Assembly: GCA_026387915.1 (NCBI GenBank)
Contig: JAPLKS010000016.1
Location: forward strand, 1 to 33,467
DNA from: Gemmatimonadota bacterium
Lineage (GTDB): Bacteria > Gemmatimonadota > Gemmatimonadetes > Gemmatimonadales > Gemmatimonadaceae
DNA: 33,467 nucleotides
Direction of reading: 5' to 3'
Positions 14,558-23,016 of this stretch are shown piece after piece; positions within the stretch are counted from its first letter, which is position 1, and each line of letters starts with the position of its first letter. The notes beneath the pieces were generated by a model, which was given only the letters and a program-made list of their open reading frames with translations, was not told the DNA's origin and searched no databases. The position numbers and the translations under genes are program-made.

Positions 14558-16078
14558 CTAGAAGAAGCCGAGCTTGTTCGGGCTGTAGCTGACCAGCAGG
14601 TTCTTGGTCTGCTGATAGTGGTCGAGCATCATCTTGTGCGTTTCGCGGCCAATGCCGGACTGCTTGTAGCCACCGAACGCGGCGTGCGCCGGATAGGCGT
14701 GATAGCAGTTCGTCCAGACGCGACCGGCCTTGATGGCGCGGCCCATGCGATACGCGCGGTTGCCGTCGCGGCTCCAAACGCCAGCGCCGAGTCCGTAGAG
14801 CGTGTCATTGGCAAGCGCGAGCGCTTCGGCTTCGTCCTTGAACGTCGTCACCGAGACGACCGGGCCAAAGATTTCTTCCTGGAAGATGCGCATCTTGTTG
14901 TGGCCACTGAACACGGTCGGCTCCACATAGTAGCCGCCGGCCAGATCGCCGGTGAGCTTTGCGCGTGCGCCGCCGGTGAGGCACTTGGCGCCTTCTTGCT
15001 TGCCAATGTCGAAGTACGAGAGAATCTTTTCGATCTGCTCCTGCGACGCCTGTGCGCCGAGCATCGTGTCGGTATCGAGCGGGTTCCCCTGCTTGATGGC
15101 CTTCACGCGCGCGATGCAGCGCTCCATGAACTTGTCGTAAATCGACTCCTGGATGAGCGCGCGGCTCGGGCAGGTGCAGACTTCGCCCTGATTGAAGGCA
15201 AAGAGCACGAAGCCTTCAATGGCCTTATCAAAGAACGCATCGTCAGCGGCGGCGATGTCTTCAAAGAAGATGTTCGGCGACTTGCCGCCGAGTTCGAGCG
15301 TCACCGGAATGATGTTCTGGCTCGCGTACTGCATGATGAGGCGGCCGGTCGTCGTTTCGCCCGTAAAAGCAATCTTGGCGATACGCTTGTTCGACGCGAG
15401 CGGCTTGCCGGCTTCGAGGCCGAACCCGTTGACGATGTTCAACACGCCAGCCGGCAGCAGATCGGCAATCAACTCCATCAGCACCAGAATGCTCGTCGGC
15501 GTCTGCTCGGCGGGCTTGAGCACCACGCAGTTACCCGCGGCAAGTGCCGGCGCCACTTTCCAGGTGGCCATCAGGATGGGGAAGTTCCACGGAATGATCT
15601 GCCCCACCACGCCGAGCGGCTCGTGGTAGTGATAGGCGACGGTGTTCTCGTCGATTTCGCTGAGCGATCCTTCTTGCGCGCGAATGCAGCCCGCGAAGTA
15701 GCGGAAGTGATCGGACGCGAGCGGAATGTCGGCGTTGAGCGTCTCGCGGATCGGCTTGCCGTTGTCCACCGTTTCGGCGTAGGCGAGGATCTCGAGGTTC
15801 GCGTCAATGCGGTCGGCGATCTTGTTCAGGATGTTCGCACGCTCGGTGACCGAGGTGCGACCCCACGCATCAGCCGCGGCGTGCGCGGCGTCGAGCGCGA
15901 GTTCAATGTCTTCGGCCGAAGAGCGCGCCACTTTGCAATACGGCTTGCCCGTGATGGGCGTGATGTTGTCGAAGTACTCACCCTTGACCGGCGCCGTCCA
16001 CTTGCCGCCGATAAAGTTGTCGTACTTCGCCTTGAACGTGAGTTTAGCGCCAGCGGCGCCAGGTGCTGCGTAGATCAT
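14558..16078 (-). CDS. NAD-dependent aldehyde dehydrogenase (ExaC/acetaldehyde dehydrogenase type)
   Basis: This 506-residue aldehyde dehydrogenase oxidises an aldehyde, probably acetaldehyde, to the acid with NAD. Key residues are Asn167 (IIPWNFP), Lys188 (LKPAEQTP), Glu262 (LELGGKSP) and catalytic Cys301 in [12 protein letters not shown]; the ECFP-like [13 protein letters not shown] and the C-terminal [13 protein letters not shown] are also present. The CTC cysteine pattern and full-length similarity match the ExaC/AldA group that is regularly accompanied by DUF779, as here. It is cytoplasmic and tetrameric in the family. AGGAG lies upstream of the ATG. It likely heads an operon with DUF779 and perhaps the methyltransferase. 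I found no convincing sigma-54 or sigma-70 site in the upstream 343 bp. Confidence 0.95.
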   Translation of the reverse strand: MIYAAPGAAGAKLTFKAKYDNFIGGKWTAPVKGEYFDNITPITGKPYCKVARSSAEDIELALDAAHAAADAWGRTSVTERANILNKIADRIDANLEILAYAETVDNGKPIRETLNADIPLASDHFRYFAGCIRAQEGSLSEIDENTVAYHYHEPLGVVGQIIPWNFPILMATWKVAPALAAGNCVVLKPAEQTPTSILVLMELIADLLPAGVLNIVNGFGLEAGKPLASNKRIAKIAFTGETTTGRLIMQYASQNIIPVTLELGGKSPNIFFEDIAAADDAFFDKAIEGFVLFAFNQGEVCTCPSRALIQESIYDKFMERCIARVKAIKQGNPLDTDTMLGAQASQEQIEKILSYFDIGKQEGAKCLTGGARAKLTGDLAGGYYVEPTVFSGHNKMRIFQEEIFGPVVSVTTFKDEAEALALANDTLYGLGAGVWSRDGNRAYRMGRAIKAGRVWTNCYHAYPAHAAFGGYKQSGIGRETHKMMLDHYQQTKNLLVSYSPNKLGFF

Positions 16079-16421
16079 TGCGGACTCCTGAAGGTGGATG
16101 CTTGCTGCAGAAACCGACCCCTCGTATCAATCACGTTCAAAGCCACGTGCGCTGCTACGTTCGCGTGAAGAGCATAGCACGCAGATGCGCCGTCGAACAG
16201 GAGCGATCAAGCTAGGTCGACCAAGCCGACACCACTACGGCGGATATCCTGAAAGCAGGTTGGTGAATCCCTGACGCGCGCACTCAACAGACTTGGACAC
16301 ACCTCGGACGCCGCGTCACCATCGGTACATCCCGTTCTTGTTTCCCCTTTTCGCGGCTCGCTCCTAAAGGACGGAGTGACAAAATGTCCCAGTCGCCGGG
16401 AGCGGTCGCTACCTTACACCG
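16079..16421. other. Intergenic region between divergent aldehyde dehydrogenase and YaeQ genes
   Basis: This stretch of 343 bp separates two divergent genes and must contain both promoters. I see no ORF with coding features, no repeat and no strong palindrome. A short pyrimidine-rich run and GGACGGAGTGAC occur at ~16340-16380 but are not in register with the YaeQ start. Confidence 0.6.
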
Positions 16422-16961
16422 ATGGCCCTGACCTCCACGATGTACACCTTCGATGTCGCGCTCAGCCACGTCGATCGCAACGTTTACGAATCGCTTGCCA
16501 TAAAGGCGGCGTGCCACCCCTCGGAGACCGAGGAGTACTTCGCTACGCGCATCCTCGCCTATTGCCTCGAGTACGCCGAAGGCATCGCGTTCTCGAAAGG
16601 GATTAGCGACGCAGACGAGCCCGCGATTACTGTGCGCGATCTCACCGGTGCTATTCAGGCGTGGATCGAAATCGGTTCGCCCGACGCCTCGCGTGTGCAC
16701 AAGGCGAGCAAAGCCGCGCCGCGCGTAGCGATCTATACGCACAAGGAACCGCGCCTCTTGCTGCGCGCCTATGAAGGGCAGCGCATTCACAAAGCCGAGG
16801 ACGTGGAACTCTACGCAGTGGATCGACCGCTACTCGATGAGATTGTACAGCGCCTCGACCGGCGCGTGAAGTTTGCACTGACGGTCACCGAGGGGCAGCT
16901 CTTTCTCGACTTTGGCGGCGACAGCGTGAGCGGCGCCGTGGTGCGGCATCCGATCGTGTGA
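16422..16961 (+). CDS. yaeQ: YaeQ family protein
   Basis: This 179-residue protein matches YaeQ along its whole length: STMYTFDVALSHVDRNVYE at the start, HPSETEEYFATRILAYCLEYAEGIAFSKGI, then AWIEIGSPDASRVHKASKAAPRVAIYTH in the middle. The fold belongs to the PD-(D/E)XK nuclease-like superfamily and retains acidic residues and a lysine in the E-x-G...HKASK region. Enterobacterial YaeQ was reported to compensate for RfaH loss, but its biochemical role is unclear. The ATG at 16422 is the first reasonable start; an alternative at 16440 would remove six residues. It ends 46 bp before a strong bidirectional terminator. Confidence 0.93.
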   Translation: MALTSTMYTFDVALSHVDRNVYESLAIKAACHPSETEEYFATRILAYCLEYAEGIAFSKGISDADEPAITVRDLTGAIQAWIEIGSPDASRVHKASKAAPRVAIYTHKEPRLLLRAYEGQRIHKAEDVELYAVDRPLLDEIVQRLDRRVKFALTVTEGQLFLDFGGDSVSGAVVRHPIV

Positions 16962-17007
16962 CGTTTGCGATTGGCCCGCGATCTGCCTACGAATAACACT
17001 TCAATAC

Positions 17008-17041
17008 AAAGCGCCCCGCGGAGTCATCCGCGGGGCGCTTT
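17008..17041. terminator. Bidirectional intrinsic terminator
   Basis: The arms AAAGCGCCCCGCGG (17008-17021) and CCGCGGGGCGCTTT (17028-17041) form a perfect 14-bp stem with a 6-base loop, flanked by A on the left and T on the right. It lies between the convergent yaeQ and M28 peptidase genes and can serve both. Confidence 0.9.
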
Positions 17042-17059
17042 GTGTGTGTCGAGTAAAAC

Positions 17060-18973
17060 TTACCGGCAGCGCGGCATTGTTGGGTCATTGCCGCTGATTG
17101 CCAGTCGATCTTTTCGGTTGGCAATTGCCGTCATCACGTCGTGAATAAATCGGCCGAGTCGTGCGCCGTGCTCGTAGTCAATGTACTGCGGCTCGTCGGT
17201 GGGCATGTGATAGTCCTGCGCGTAGCCAAGCGAGAAGTACGTGACCGGTACGTCCTTGAGCACATAGTTCACCTGATCGCTGCGGCAGAACCGGTTCATC
17301 GGATTGGCCGACACGTCCCACGACTTGTCGAGCGCCATCACTTCGGTGCGGTTGGCATTGACGCTGTCAATCACGTCACCGAACTCGCGGCTCAGGCGGC
17401 GTGCCCCGAGCATCTGCACAGAGGCAGGGCCGCCGAACTTCACCTGTTCGGCGCGTCCTTTGCCCACCATGTCCATGTTGTGCGCGGCGACGATGTTCTT
17501 GAGCGGGATGGTCGGGTGATTGGCGAACCACGCGGAGCCGAGCAGTCCGGACTCTTCGCCCTGGTGTGAAATGAAGATGATGGAACGGGCTGGTTTTTCC
17601 TTGGCGAACTTCTCGGCGATCTCCAGCAAGACCACCGTGCCAGAGCCGTCGTCGTCGGCACCATTCATGACGCTGTCACGGCGTGGCGCGCGAATGCTGC
17701 GCGCGCGGGCAATGAGCGAGTCAATGCGATGTTGTTGCTCAACCGTCGGTCGGCAGACGGGGTCGTTGGTCCCCTGGCGGCGCGTGACGGTGTTGACCGC
17801 GCGCAGCGAATCGTGGTCCACAATATTTGCCGTGGTTCCGACGTGATCGTTGTGTGCGCCCACGAGCACATATTCGGCGGCGCGCGCCGGATCGGAGCCT
17901 GGGAGCATCGCAATCACATTGCGCGCGGGAGTGGTGGACATGGTCCAGGTCTGCGCGAAGTTGGCGCTGAGTGCCGCACCCGCATCACCTACGGCGAGCT
18001 GCGTAGCCGGCTTACCAAAAATCTTGGCGGCCGCGGCGCGCGAGATCGTCGCGCCGCCGATGCCGGTGGTGTTGATGGTGGCCGGTTGCATAGCGCCGCG
18101 CATCGCGAAAGCCGCGCTGATGGTGGCGGCGGTGAGATCGTCGAGCCCAATCACGAGCACGCCCACGGCGCCAGCGGCGAGCGCACGGCCATCCCGCGCT
18201 CCGCCACCGAAGCCTCCGGCGCGACCTCCACCGGCGGCAGGAGCCGCGCCCGCTCCACCGGAACGTGCGGCGGCGGCTGCCGCATCAGCGGCAATGATGA
18301 TGGCTGCCGCACCGAAGCGGTCGGGCAGCGAATCACAGCGCGTGAGCGGCGCTGCAGGACGCGGCGCGGCGGCTGGTGCGGCGAGGAACACGGCCACCTT
18401 GCCGCGGAACATCGCCGGATCGAGCGCAACCGTGGTGTCGCCCCACTTACCAGCGAACACGGCGGCGGCGTTGGTGTAGTCTGCCTTTGCACCAATGCCG
18501 TTGTTCGGCGCGGGTGCCATCGGAATCCAGTCGGTTGTTTTTGCGAGCGGTGTGCCGCCCACCGAGAGCTTTGCCCCCGTGCTGTCAAAGCCAAAGGGAC
18601 CGAACGGCATGTTCTGGAAATAGCCGCCGTCTTCTCCGGCGGGCTTCAGTCCAAGCCGCTTGAACTCCGCAGCGATGTATGCGGTGCCTCGGAAGTTTGT
18701 CAGCTCGCCAATGCGTCGGCCGAGCATCGAGTCGTCGGCAAAGCCGTAGAGTCGGGTGCGAAGGTCGTTGGCGGTGATTTCCGTGACGGTCGGTCGCGGC
18801 GCCCATTTATACGGGCCTTCGTCGGGCCACACGGGTTTGACGCTGGCGGTCCACTCACCGGCCGACTTGGGCGCGGAGGGCTTGGTCGCGGCCGGCTTGG
18901 TCTGGGCCGACAGGGTGCCCGCCGCGAGAATGGCGACAGCGGAAAAACGAACGAACGAGGGGATGCGCAGCAC
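17060..18973 (-). CDS. Secreted M28-family zinc aminopeptidase with PA-like insert
   Basis: This 637-residue exopeptidase has a signal peptide (cleavage near LSAQ, ~24). The M28 zinc ligands run in order: His374 and Asp376 (GAHNDHVG), the bridging Asp near 440 (NGADDDGSG), Glu473/474 (HQGEESGLLG), Asp501 (NMDMVG) and a C-terminal His in QDYHMPTDEPQYI. The region ~150-345 before the catalytic core resembles a PA domain and contains an unusual Gly/Ala/Arg-rich insert (~238-262). GTG 18973 is chosen because it places a good signal peptide at the N-terminus; longer frames to 19216 run into the divergent gene's upstream region. It is likely periplasmic or outer-membrane associated and releases N-terminal residues from peptides. 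It is divergent from the metallophosphoesterase. Confidence 0.92.
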   Translation of the reverse strand: MLRIPSFVRFSAVAILAAGTLSAQTKPAATKPSAPKSAGEWTASVKPVWPDEGPYKWAPRPTVTEITANDLRTRLYGFADDSMLGRRIGELTNFRGTAYIAAEFKRLGLKPAGEDGGYFQNMPFGPFGFDSTGAKLSVGGTPLAKTTDWIPMAPAPNNGIGAKADYTNAAAVFAGKWGDTTVALDPAMFRGKVAVFLAAPAAAPRPAAPLTRCDSLPDRFGAAAIIIAADAAAAAARSGGAGAAPAAGGGRAGGFGGGARDGRALAAGAVGVLVIGLDDLTAATISAAFAMRGAMQPATINTTGIGGATISRAAAAKIFGKPATQLAVGDAGAALSANFAQTWTMSTTPARNVIAMLPGSDPARAAEYVLVGAHNDHVGTTANIVDHDSLRAVNTVTRRQGTNDPVCRPTVEQQHRIDSLIARARSIRAPRRDSVMNGADDDGSGTVVLLEIAEKFAKEKPARSIIFISHQGEESGLLGSAWFANHPTIPLKNIVAAHNMDMVGKGRAEQVKFGGPASVQMLGARRLSREFGDVIDSVNANRTEVMALDKSWDVSANPMNRFCRSDQVNYVLKDVPVTYFSLGYAQDYHMPTDEPQYIDYEHGARLGRFIHDVMTAIANRKDRLAISGNDPTMPRCR

Positions 18974-19143
18974 GGGAATCTCGGGTGGGAGCTCTGGTGC
19001 GTATTCCGGGCTCCGATAGTGAGCCCGGGACTGCTCAATAATACTACGCCTCTTATGAGACGGGCGTTCAAAATCAGCGGGGTCGCGGATCGGGACGCGG
19101 AGCGCCACATTCAACCTTTCCGACATCCAACAAGGAAGACGGC

Positions 19144-20292
19144 GTGAACAATATGAGCCAGCTGGTCCGTGGTCTGGTCGCCCTGTCGCTCGCCAGCGCG
19201 GCGACCCTTGGAGCACAAGCTCCTGCCGCGCGCGACACCATCATCACCGCCCCCACATGGGCACCGCGAACACCACTCCTGTCCGAAGCCGCCAGCGCCA
19301 AAATCAAGAAGTTCAGCTTTATCGCATACGGCGACACGCGCGGGCGCTTTGACGGCACCGCCCTCCAGGTAGAGCACGGCAAAGTCGTGGAATCCATGCT
19401 CGGCACCATCAAGCAGGTGGCCGGCACGGGCGATGCCATTCGGTTTGTGGTGCAGAGTGGTGACGCCGTGGTCAACGGCGCGCTCGCCACGCAGTTGAAT
19501 GTGAGCTACATCCCGCTCATCAATCGGCTCACGCAAGAAGGCAACGTTCCCTACTTCCTTACGGTCGGCAATCACGACGCGGCGCCGAGTCAGCTTGCCA
19601 CGCGACGGCCGGACGGCTTGCACAATTATTTTGCGGCGAACGCCAACCTCATTCCACCCAACAGCTCGACGCGCCGGCTCGCGGGCTATTCGGCGTATGC
19701 CTTTGGCTTTGGTAACACCTTCTTCGTGGCGTTTGATTCGAACATTCCCGAAGACAGCGTGCAGTTCGACTGGGTGCGCAAGCAGCTCGAAGGGTTGAAC
19801 CGCAAGCGGTATGTGAACATCGCGGTGTTCTACCATCATCCCGCGTTTTCGTCTGGGCCGCACGGCGGGCCCGTGATCGAAAAGCAGGCAGCCACCATTC
19901 GTGAAAAATGGATGCCGCTCTTTCGGCGTCATCACGTGAAGCTCTTACTGACCGGACACGAACATCTGTTTGAGCACTGGGTGGAGCGTTACTCCGACGC
20001 CAGCGGCACGCACCGCATGGATCAGATTGTGAGCGGCGGTGGCGGGGCTCCGCTGTACAAGTACGCGGGCGAGCCGGACCTCACGAGCTATCTCGCGGCT
20101 TACGCTTCCGAAAAAGTGTCGCTCGAGCATCTCGTGCGTCCTGCGGCCGACACCACCGGCAATCCGTACCACTACGTGGTGGTGCACGTTGACGGCGAAC
20201 GTATTTCTATGGAAGTCGTTGGTGTGGACTGGGGGCGCGGGTATGCGCCGTATAAATCCAGCGCGGTCACGCTCGACGACCCGCGACCGTAG
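19144..20292 (+). CDS. Secreted calcineurin-like metallophosphoesterase
   Basis: This 382-residue protein has a signal peptide (cleavage near LGAQ, ~25) and the five metallophosphoesterase blocks: GDTRGR (Asp64), SGDAVV (Asp107), VGNHD (Asn143, His144), a His in FYHHPAF, and GHEHLFEHW. Two metal ions would bind there. It is most like purple-acid-phosphatase or 3',5'-nucleotide-phosphodiesterase-type secreted members, but the substrate is not predictable. GTG 19144 has AAGGAAG about five bases upstream and is kept; ATG 19153 is an alternative. The region shared with the divergent peptidase gene (19974-free, 170 bp between starts) is AT-richer than its surroundings and probably holds both promoters. 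Confidence 0.92.
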   Translation: MNNMSQLVRGLVALSLASAATLGAQAPAARDTIITAPTWAPRTPLLSEAASAKIKKFSFIAYGDTRGRFDGTALQVEHGKVVESMLGTIKQVAGTGDAIRFVVQSGDAVVNGALATQLNVSYIPLINRLTQEGNVPYFLTVGNHDAAPSQLATRRPDGLHNYFAANANLIPPNSSTRRLAGYSAYAFGFGNTFFVAFDSNIPEDSVQFDWVRKQLEGLNRKRYVNIAVFYHHPAFSSGPHGGPVIEKQAATIREKWMPLFRRHHVKLLLTGHEHLFEHWVERYSDASGTHRMDQIVSGGGGAPLYKYAGEPDLTSYLAAYASEKVSLEHLVRPAADTTGNPYHYVVVHVDGERISMEVVGVDWGRGYAPYKSSAVTLDDPRP

Positions 20293-20383
20293 CCACTCGC
20301 AGTCGTCGTGTAGTGTAGTCGACGCGACCCAAAACGTCACGCCAATCGGCCGTCACGCGAAACGGCCGTCACGCCCCGCTCTC

Positions 20384-20397
20384 ACAGGAGCTCCTGT
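20384..20397 (+). promoter_or_regulatory. Ribosome binding site embedded in a perfect palindrome
   Basis: ACAGGAGCTCCTGT is a perfect 14-bp palindrome immediately before the amidohydrolase ATG and contains its AGGAG. Pairing of GGAG with CTCC could partly occlude the site in the mRNA, or the palindrome could bind a protein. Either idea is an inference. Confidence 0.5.
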
Positions 20398-22134
20398 ATG
20401 TCGAAGGTCACGCGCAAGGATTTTCTTGGACTCGGTGCGTTACTTGCCGGAGCTATCGGCCTCCCGAAACTCGCCGGCGCGCGACCATCGGGAACGGTGC
20501 CGGCGCTTCCGGGGATGGCGCAGAAGGGCGGTGGCATCGACGCCGACATCATTGTCGTCAACGGTCGTGTGCTCACGAGCGACGCGGCACGCCCGTGCGC
20601 AGAGGCGTTCGCCATTCGCGACGGGCGCTTTTTGGCTGTCGGCTCCAACGCCGACATCCGTAACTTGGCGTCGTCGCGCACCAAGATTATCGACGCGGCC
20701 CGCATGACCGTCACGCCGGGGTTCATTGACGCGCACAATCATCCGAGCGGCGTCAACGAACTCTACGAAGTGAACGGCAATCTCCGCTCTATCGCCGAGT
20801 TGAAGGCAGCTATCACGAAGAAAGCCGCCACGACTCCGCCTGGCATGTGGGTGAACGCCTACATGTTCGACGACACCAAACTTTCGGAGAATCGGCCGTT
20901 GCATCGGCGCGATCTCGACGAGGCCGCGCCCAATCATCTGGTGAGTGTGAACCACCGCGGCGGCCACACGAGCTGGTACAACTCCAAGGCCTTTGAGCTC
21001 GCCAAGATTACCAAGGACACGCCGGACCCCGCCGACGGCAGATTCTTTCGCGACGCCGACGGCACGCCCAACGGACGCGTGGCCGAACTTGCGCGCCGCG
21101 TGTTTGATCGTGTGGGCGAGCGTCAGCGTTTTACCCCCGAGCAGCAGCGTGAGCGCTCCCGAAAAGGGATGGCGCACATGTCGGAGCTCTACACGGCATC
21201 TGGCCTGACGACGGTGCACGACCTCAGTGCCACGCAGCCCAACATCCGCGCATACGAAGAAATTCGCGCCGAAGGAAATCTCCGACACCGCGTGTACATG
21301 ATGATTCGCGGCGGCGCTTTTCCGTTGCTGCGCGACGCCGGCGTCTACACGGGCTTCGGTGACGAATGGGTGCGCGTGGGCGGCGTGAAGTTTGCGGCCG
21401 ATGGGTCTGCGAGCGAACGCACCATGCGCATGAGCACACCATACGTGGGCACCGATGACTACGGCATTCTCACCATGACGCAGCAGGAGATCTACGACGC
21501 GGTAGACGATGCGCACAGTCACGGCTGGCAGGTGGGGATTCACGCCAACGGCGACGTGACCATCGACATGGTGCTCAAGGCCTACGAGCGCGCCCTCGCC
21601 AAGTGGCCGCATCCCGGTCGGCGGCATCGCCTCGAGCATTGCTCGCTCGTCAATCCCTCACTCATCGAACGCATTAAGAAGACCGGTTCCATTCCCACGC
21701 CGTTCTGGACCTACATCTATTATCACGGCGAAAAGTGGGCGGAGTATGGCGACGAGAAGATGCGCTGGATGTTTGCGCACAAGTCATTCCTCGACGCTGG
21801 CATCAAGGTGCCAGGCGCTAGCGACTACGGCCCAGGGCCCTTTGAACCGTTGATGGCGTTGCAGTCGCTCACCACGCGCCGCGATTACCGCGGCCACGAG
21901 TGGGGCGCCAATCAGAAGGTGACGATGGACGAAGCGTTGCGCATTGCCACCATCAACGGCGCACACGCGAGCTTTGAGGAAAACATCAAGGGCTCGATCA
22001 CGGCCGGCAAGCTCGCGGACTTTGTGCTGCTCGAGAAAGATCCGCACGACGTGGACTCGAACGCCATCAAGGACATCAAGGTGATGCGAACGGTGGTGGG
22101 TGGGCGGACGGTGTATCCGAAATCGGAAGGGTAG
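20398..22134 (+). CDS. Exported amidohydrolase (YtcJ-like, amidohydrolase 3 family)
   Basis: This 578-residue metal-dependent hydrolase carries DAHNHP (His113, His115) after TPGFID, a metal-bridging Lys candidate in GVKFAADGSASERT, His in GIHANGD, His in RLEHCSL and Asp in GASDYGPGP, the usual amidohydrolase-3 order. The N-terminus (SKVTRKDFLGLGALLAGAIGLP) looks like a Tat-type signal with an R-K pair rather than R-R, so export by Tat is likely but not certain. Family members deacetylate or hydrolyse formamide-like or cyclic amide substrates; no specific substrate can be given. It has a strong AGGAG site and is 105 bp downstream of the metallophosphoesterase on the same strand. Confidence 0.92.
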   Translation: MSKVTRKDFLGLGALLAGAIGLPKLAGARPSGTVPALPGMAQKGGGIDADIIVVNGRVLTSDAARPCAEAFAIRDGRFLAVGSNADIRNLASSRTKIIDAARMTVTPGFIDAHNHPSGVNELYEVNGNLRSIAELKAAITKKAATTPPGMWVNAYMFDDTKLSENRPLHRRDLDEAAPNHLVSVNHRGGHTSWYNSKAFELAKITKDTPDPADGRFFRDADGTPNGRVAELARRVFDRVGERQRFTPEQQRERSRKGMAHMSELYTASGLTTVHDLSATQPNIRAYEEIRAEGNLRHRVYMMIRGGAFPLLRDAGVYTGFGDEWVRVGGVKFAADGSASERTMRMSTPYVGTDDYGILTMTQQEIYDAVDDAHSHGWQVGIHANGDVTIDMVLKAYERALAKWPHPGRRHRLEHCSLVNPSLIERIKKTGSIPTPFWTYIYYHGEKWAEYGDEKMRWMFAHKSFLDAGIKVPGASDYGPGPFEPLMALQSLTTRRDYRGHEWGANQKVTMDEALRIATINGAHASFEENIKGSITAGKLADFVLLEKDPHDVDSNAIKDIKVMRTVVGGRTVYPKSEG

Positions 22135-22154
22135 GCGAGCGGCAAAATGATGGC

Positions 22155-22183
22155 TTGTGTGGGGTGGTACTGGGTACTATACT
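22155..22183 (+). promoter_or_regulatory. Promoter of the HigB/HigA-like pair
   Basis: TTGTGT (22155-22160) and TATACT (22178-22183) are separated by 17 bp. Two direct GGTACT copies (22166-22171 and 22173-22178), 7 bp apart, lie in the spacer and may be antitoxin operators. The -10 box ends 4 bp before the toxin ATG, again implying a leaderless mRNA. Confidence 0.6.
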
Positions 22184-22187
22184 TCTT

Positions 22188-22526
22188 ATGGCACCGCCCC
22201 ACGCCCGATGGATTGAGTTTGTGTATTCAGATTTCTACGAACGTTTCGTCAAAGGCTCACTCTCCGATGAGGTCGAGCGAGCCTTCGAGCAGACGATTGC
22301 AGCGAATCCGCTCGCGGGGCGAGTCATTCCGCGCGGCGGTGGAGTACGCAAAGTGCGGGTGGCGCTGCAAGGTACCGGAAAACGAGGCGGCGCCCGCTTC
22401 ATCTACTTCTTGCGACTGCGAAGCGACCGAGTCTATGTCCTGGCCGCCTTTGCCAAGAACACGCAACGCGATCTCACCCCCTCGCAACTGCGCGTGATCC
22501 GCGACCTACTTTCTACCGTGGAGTGA
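22188..22526 (+). CDS. higB: RelE/HigB2-family toxin
   Basis: This 112-residue predicted mRNA interferase has the signature NPLAGRVIPRGGGVRKVRVALQGTGKRGGARFIYFL and VYVLAAFAKNTQRDLTPSQL, matching HigB2-type RelE toxins that cleave mRNA at the ribosome. ATG 22188 is preferred over an in-frame GTG at 22155, which lies in the promoter. The stop overlaps the GTG of the downstream antitoxin by 4 bp. The toxin-first order is typical of hig modules. Confidence 0.93.
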   Translation: MAPPHARWIEFVYSDFYERFVKGSLSDEVERAFEQTIAANPLAGRVIPRGGGVRKVRVALQGTGKRGGARFIYFLRLRSDRVYVLAAFAKNTQRDLTPSQLRVIRDLLSTVE

Positions 22527-22936
22527 TACGCGTGGCAAAACGGCGCCGTCCGACAGTAGCAGAGCCAACAGTTGGAGACATCGTCATCGAAGGGCTCAAG
22601 CAGATGGTGGCCCTTGAGCAGGGAAAGCCGTACGGTGAATACCGTATCCATGCGGTGGCGCTGACCGCCGCTGATAGCAAAATCGCTGAAGCGCCGGAAT
22701 ACTCGTACCAGCGCATCGCGAAACTCCGTGCCCGTATGAAGCTCTCCCAACCGCTCTTTGCCCAAGCGCTCAATGTGAGTCCGGAGACTGTGCGCGCGTG
22801 GGAGCAGGGGAAGCGGCATCCAGATGGAGCCGCACTGCGCCTGTTGCAAGTGACGGAGCAACAGCCTGAGTTGCTGCTCTCAATGGTGAAAGAGCGAACG
22901 GTGCGTCCGTACAAAGCGCGCAAAACAAAACGCTAA
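22523..22936 (+). CDS. higA: HigA2-like XRE-family antitoxin
   Basis: This 137-residue antitoxin has an unstructured Lys/Arg-rich start, a central toxin-contact region and a C-terminal helix-turn-helix: IAKLRARMKLSQPLFAQALNVSPETVRAWEQGKRHPDGAALRLL (~73-116), which matches HigA2/XRE antitoxins. It neutralises HigB and should repress the shared promoter upstream of the toxin gene. The start is GTG 22523 overlapping the toxin stop (GTGA); GTG 22532 is an alternative. Convergent with the next gene; no terminator hairpin was recognised in the 80-bp gap. Confidence 0.92.
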   Translation: MIRVAKRRRPTVAEPTVGDIVIEGLKQMVALEQGKPYGEYRIHAVALTAADSKIAEAPEYSYQRIAKLRARMKLSQPLFAQALNVSPETVRAWEQGKRHPDGAALRLLQVTEQQPELLLSMVKERTVRPYKARKTKR

Positions 22937-23016
22937 GCCTTGCCGAACCGCACGCACGCGTCACCGGTGTTCGTGCCGGAATTGTGAGCCCGAAGCTCGG
23001 CGGCGCTATCGGTGCC

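Noticed and set aside
14492-16168. A long open frame on the plus strand opposite the aldehyde dehydrogenase gene
   Set aside because: It lacks any family resemblance, and the minus-strand frame has complete dehydrogenase motifs. Antisense frames stay open because of high GC.
17729-19147. A 472-codon open frame opposite the M28 peptidase
   Set aside because: It is Arg/Gly/His-rich with no domain. The minus-strand peptidase motifs are unambiguous.
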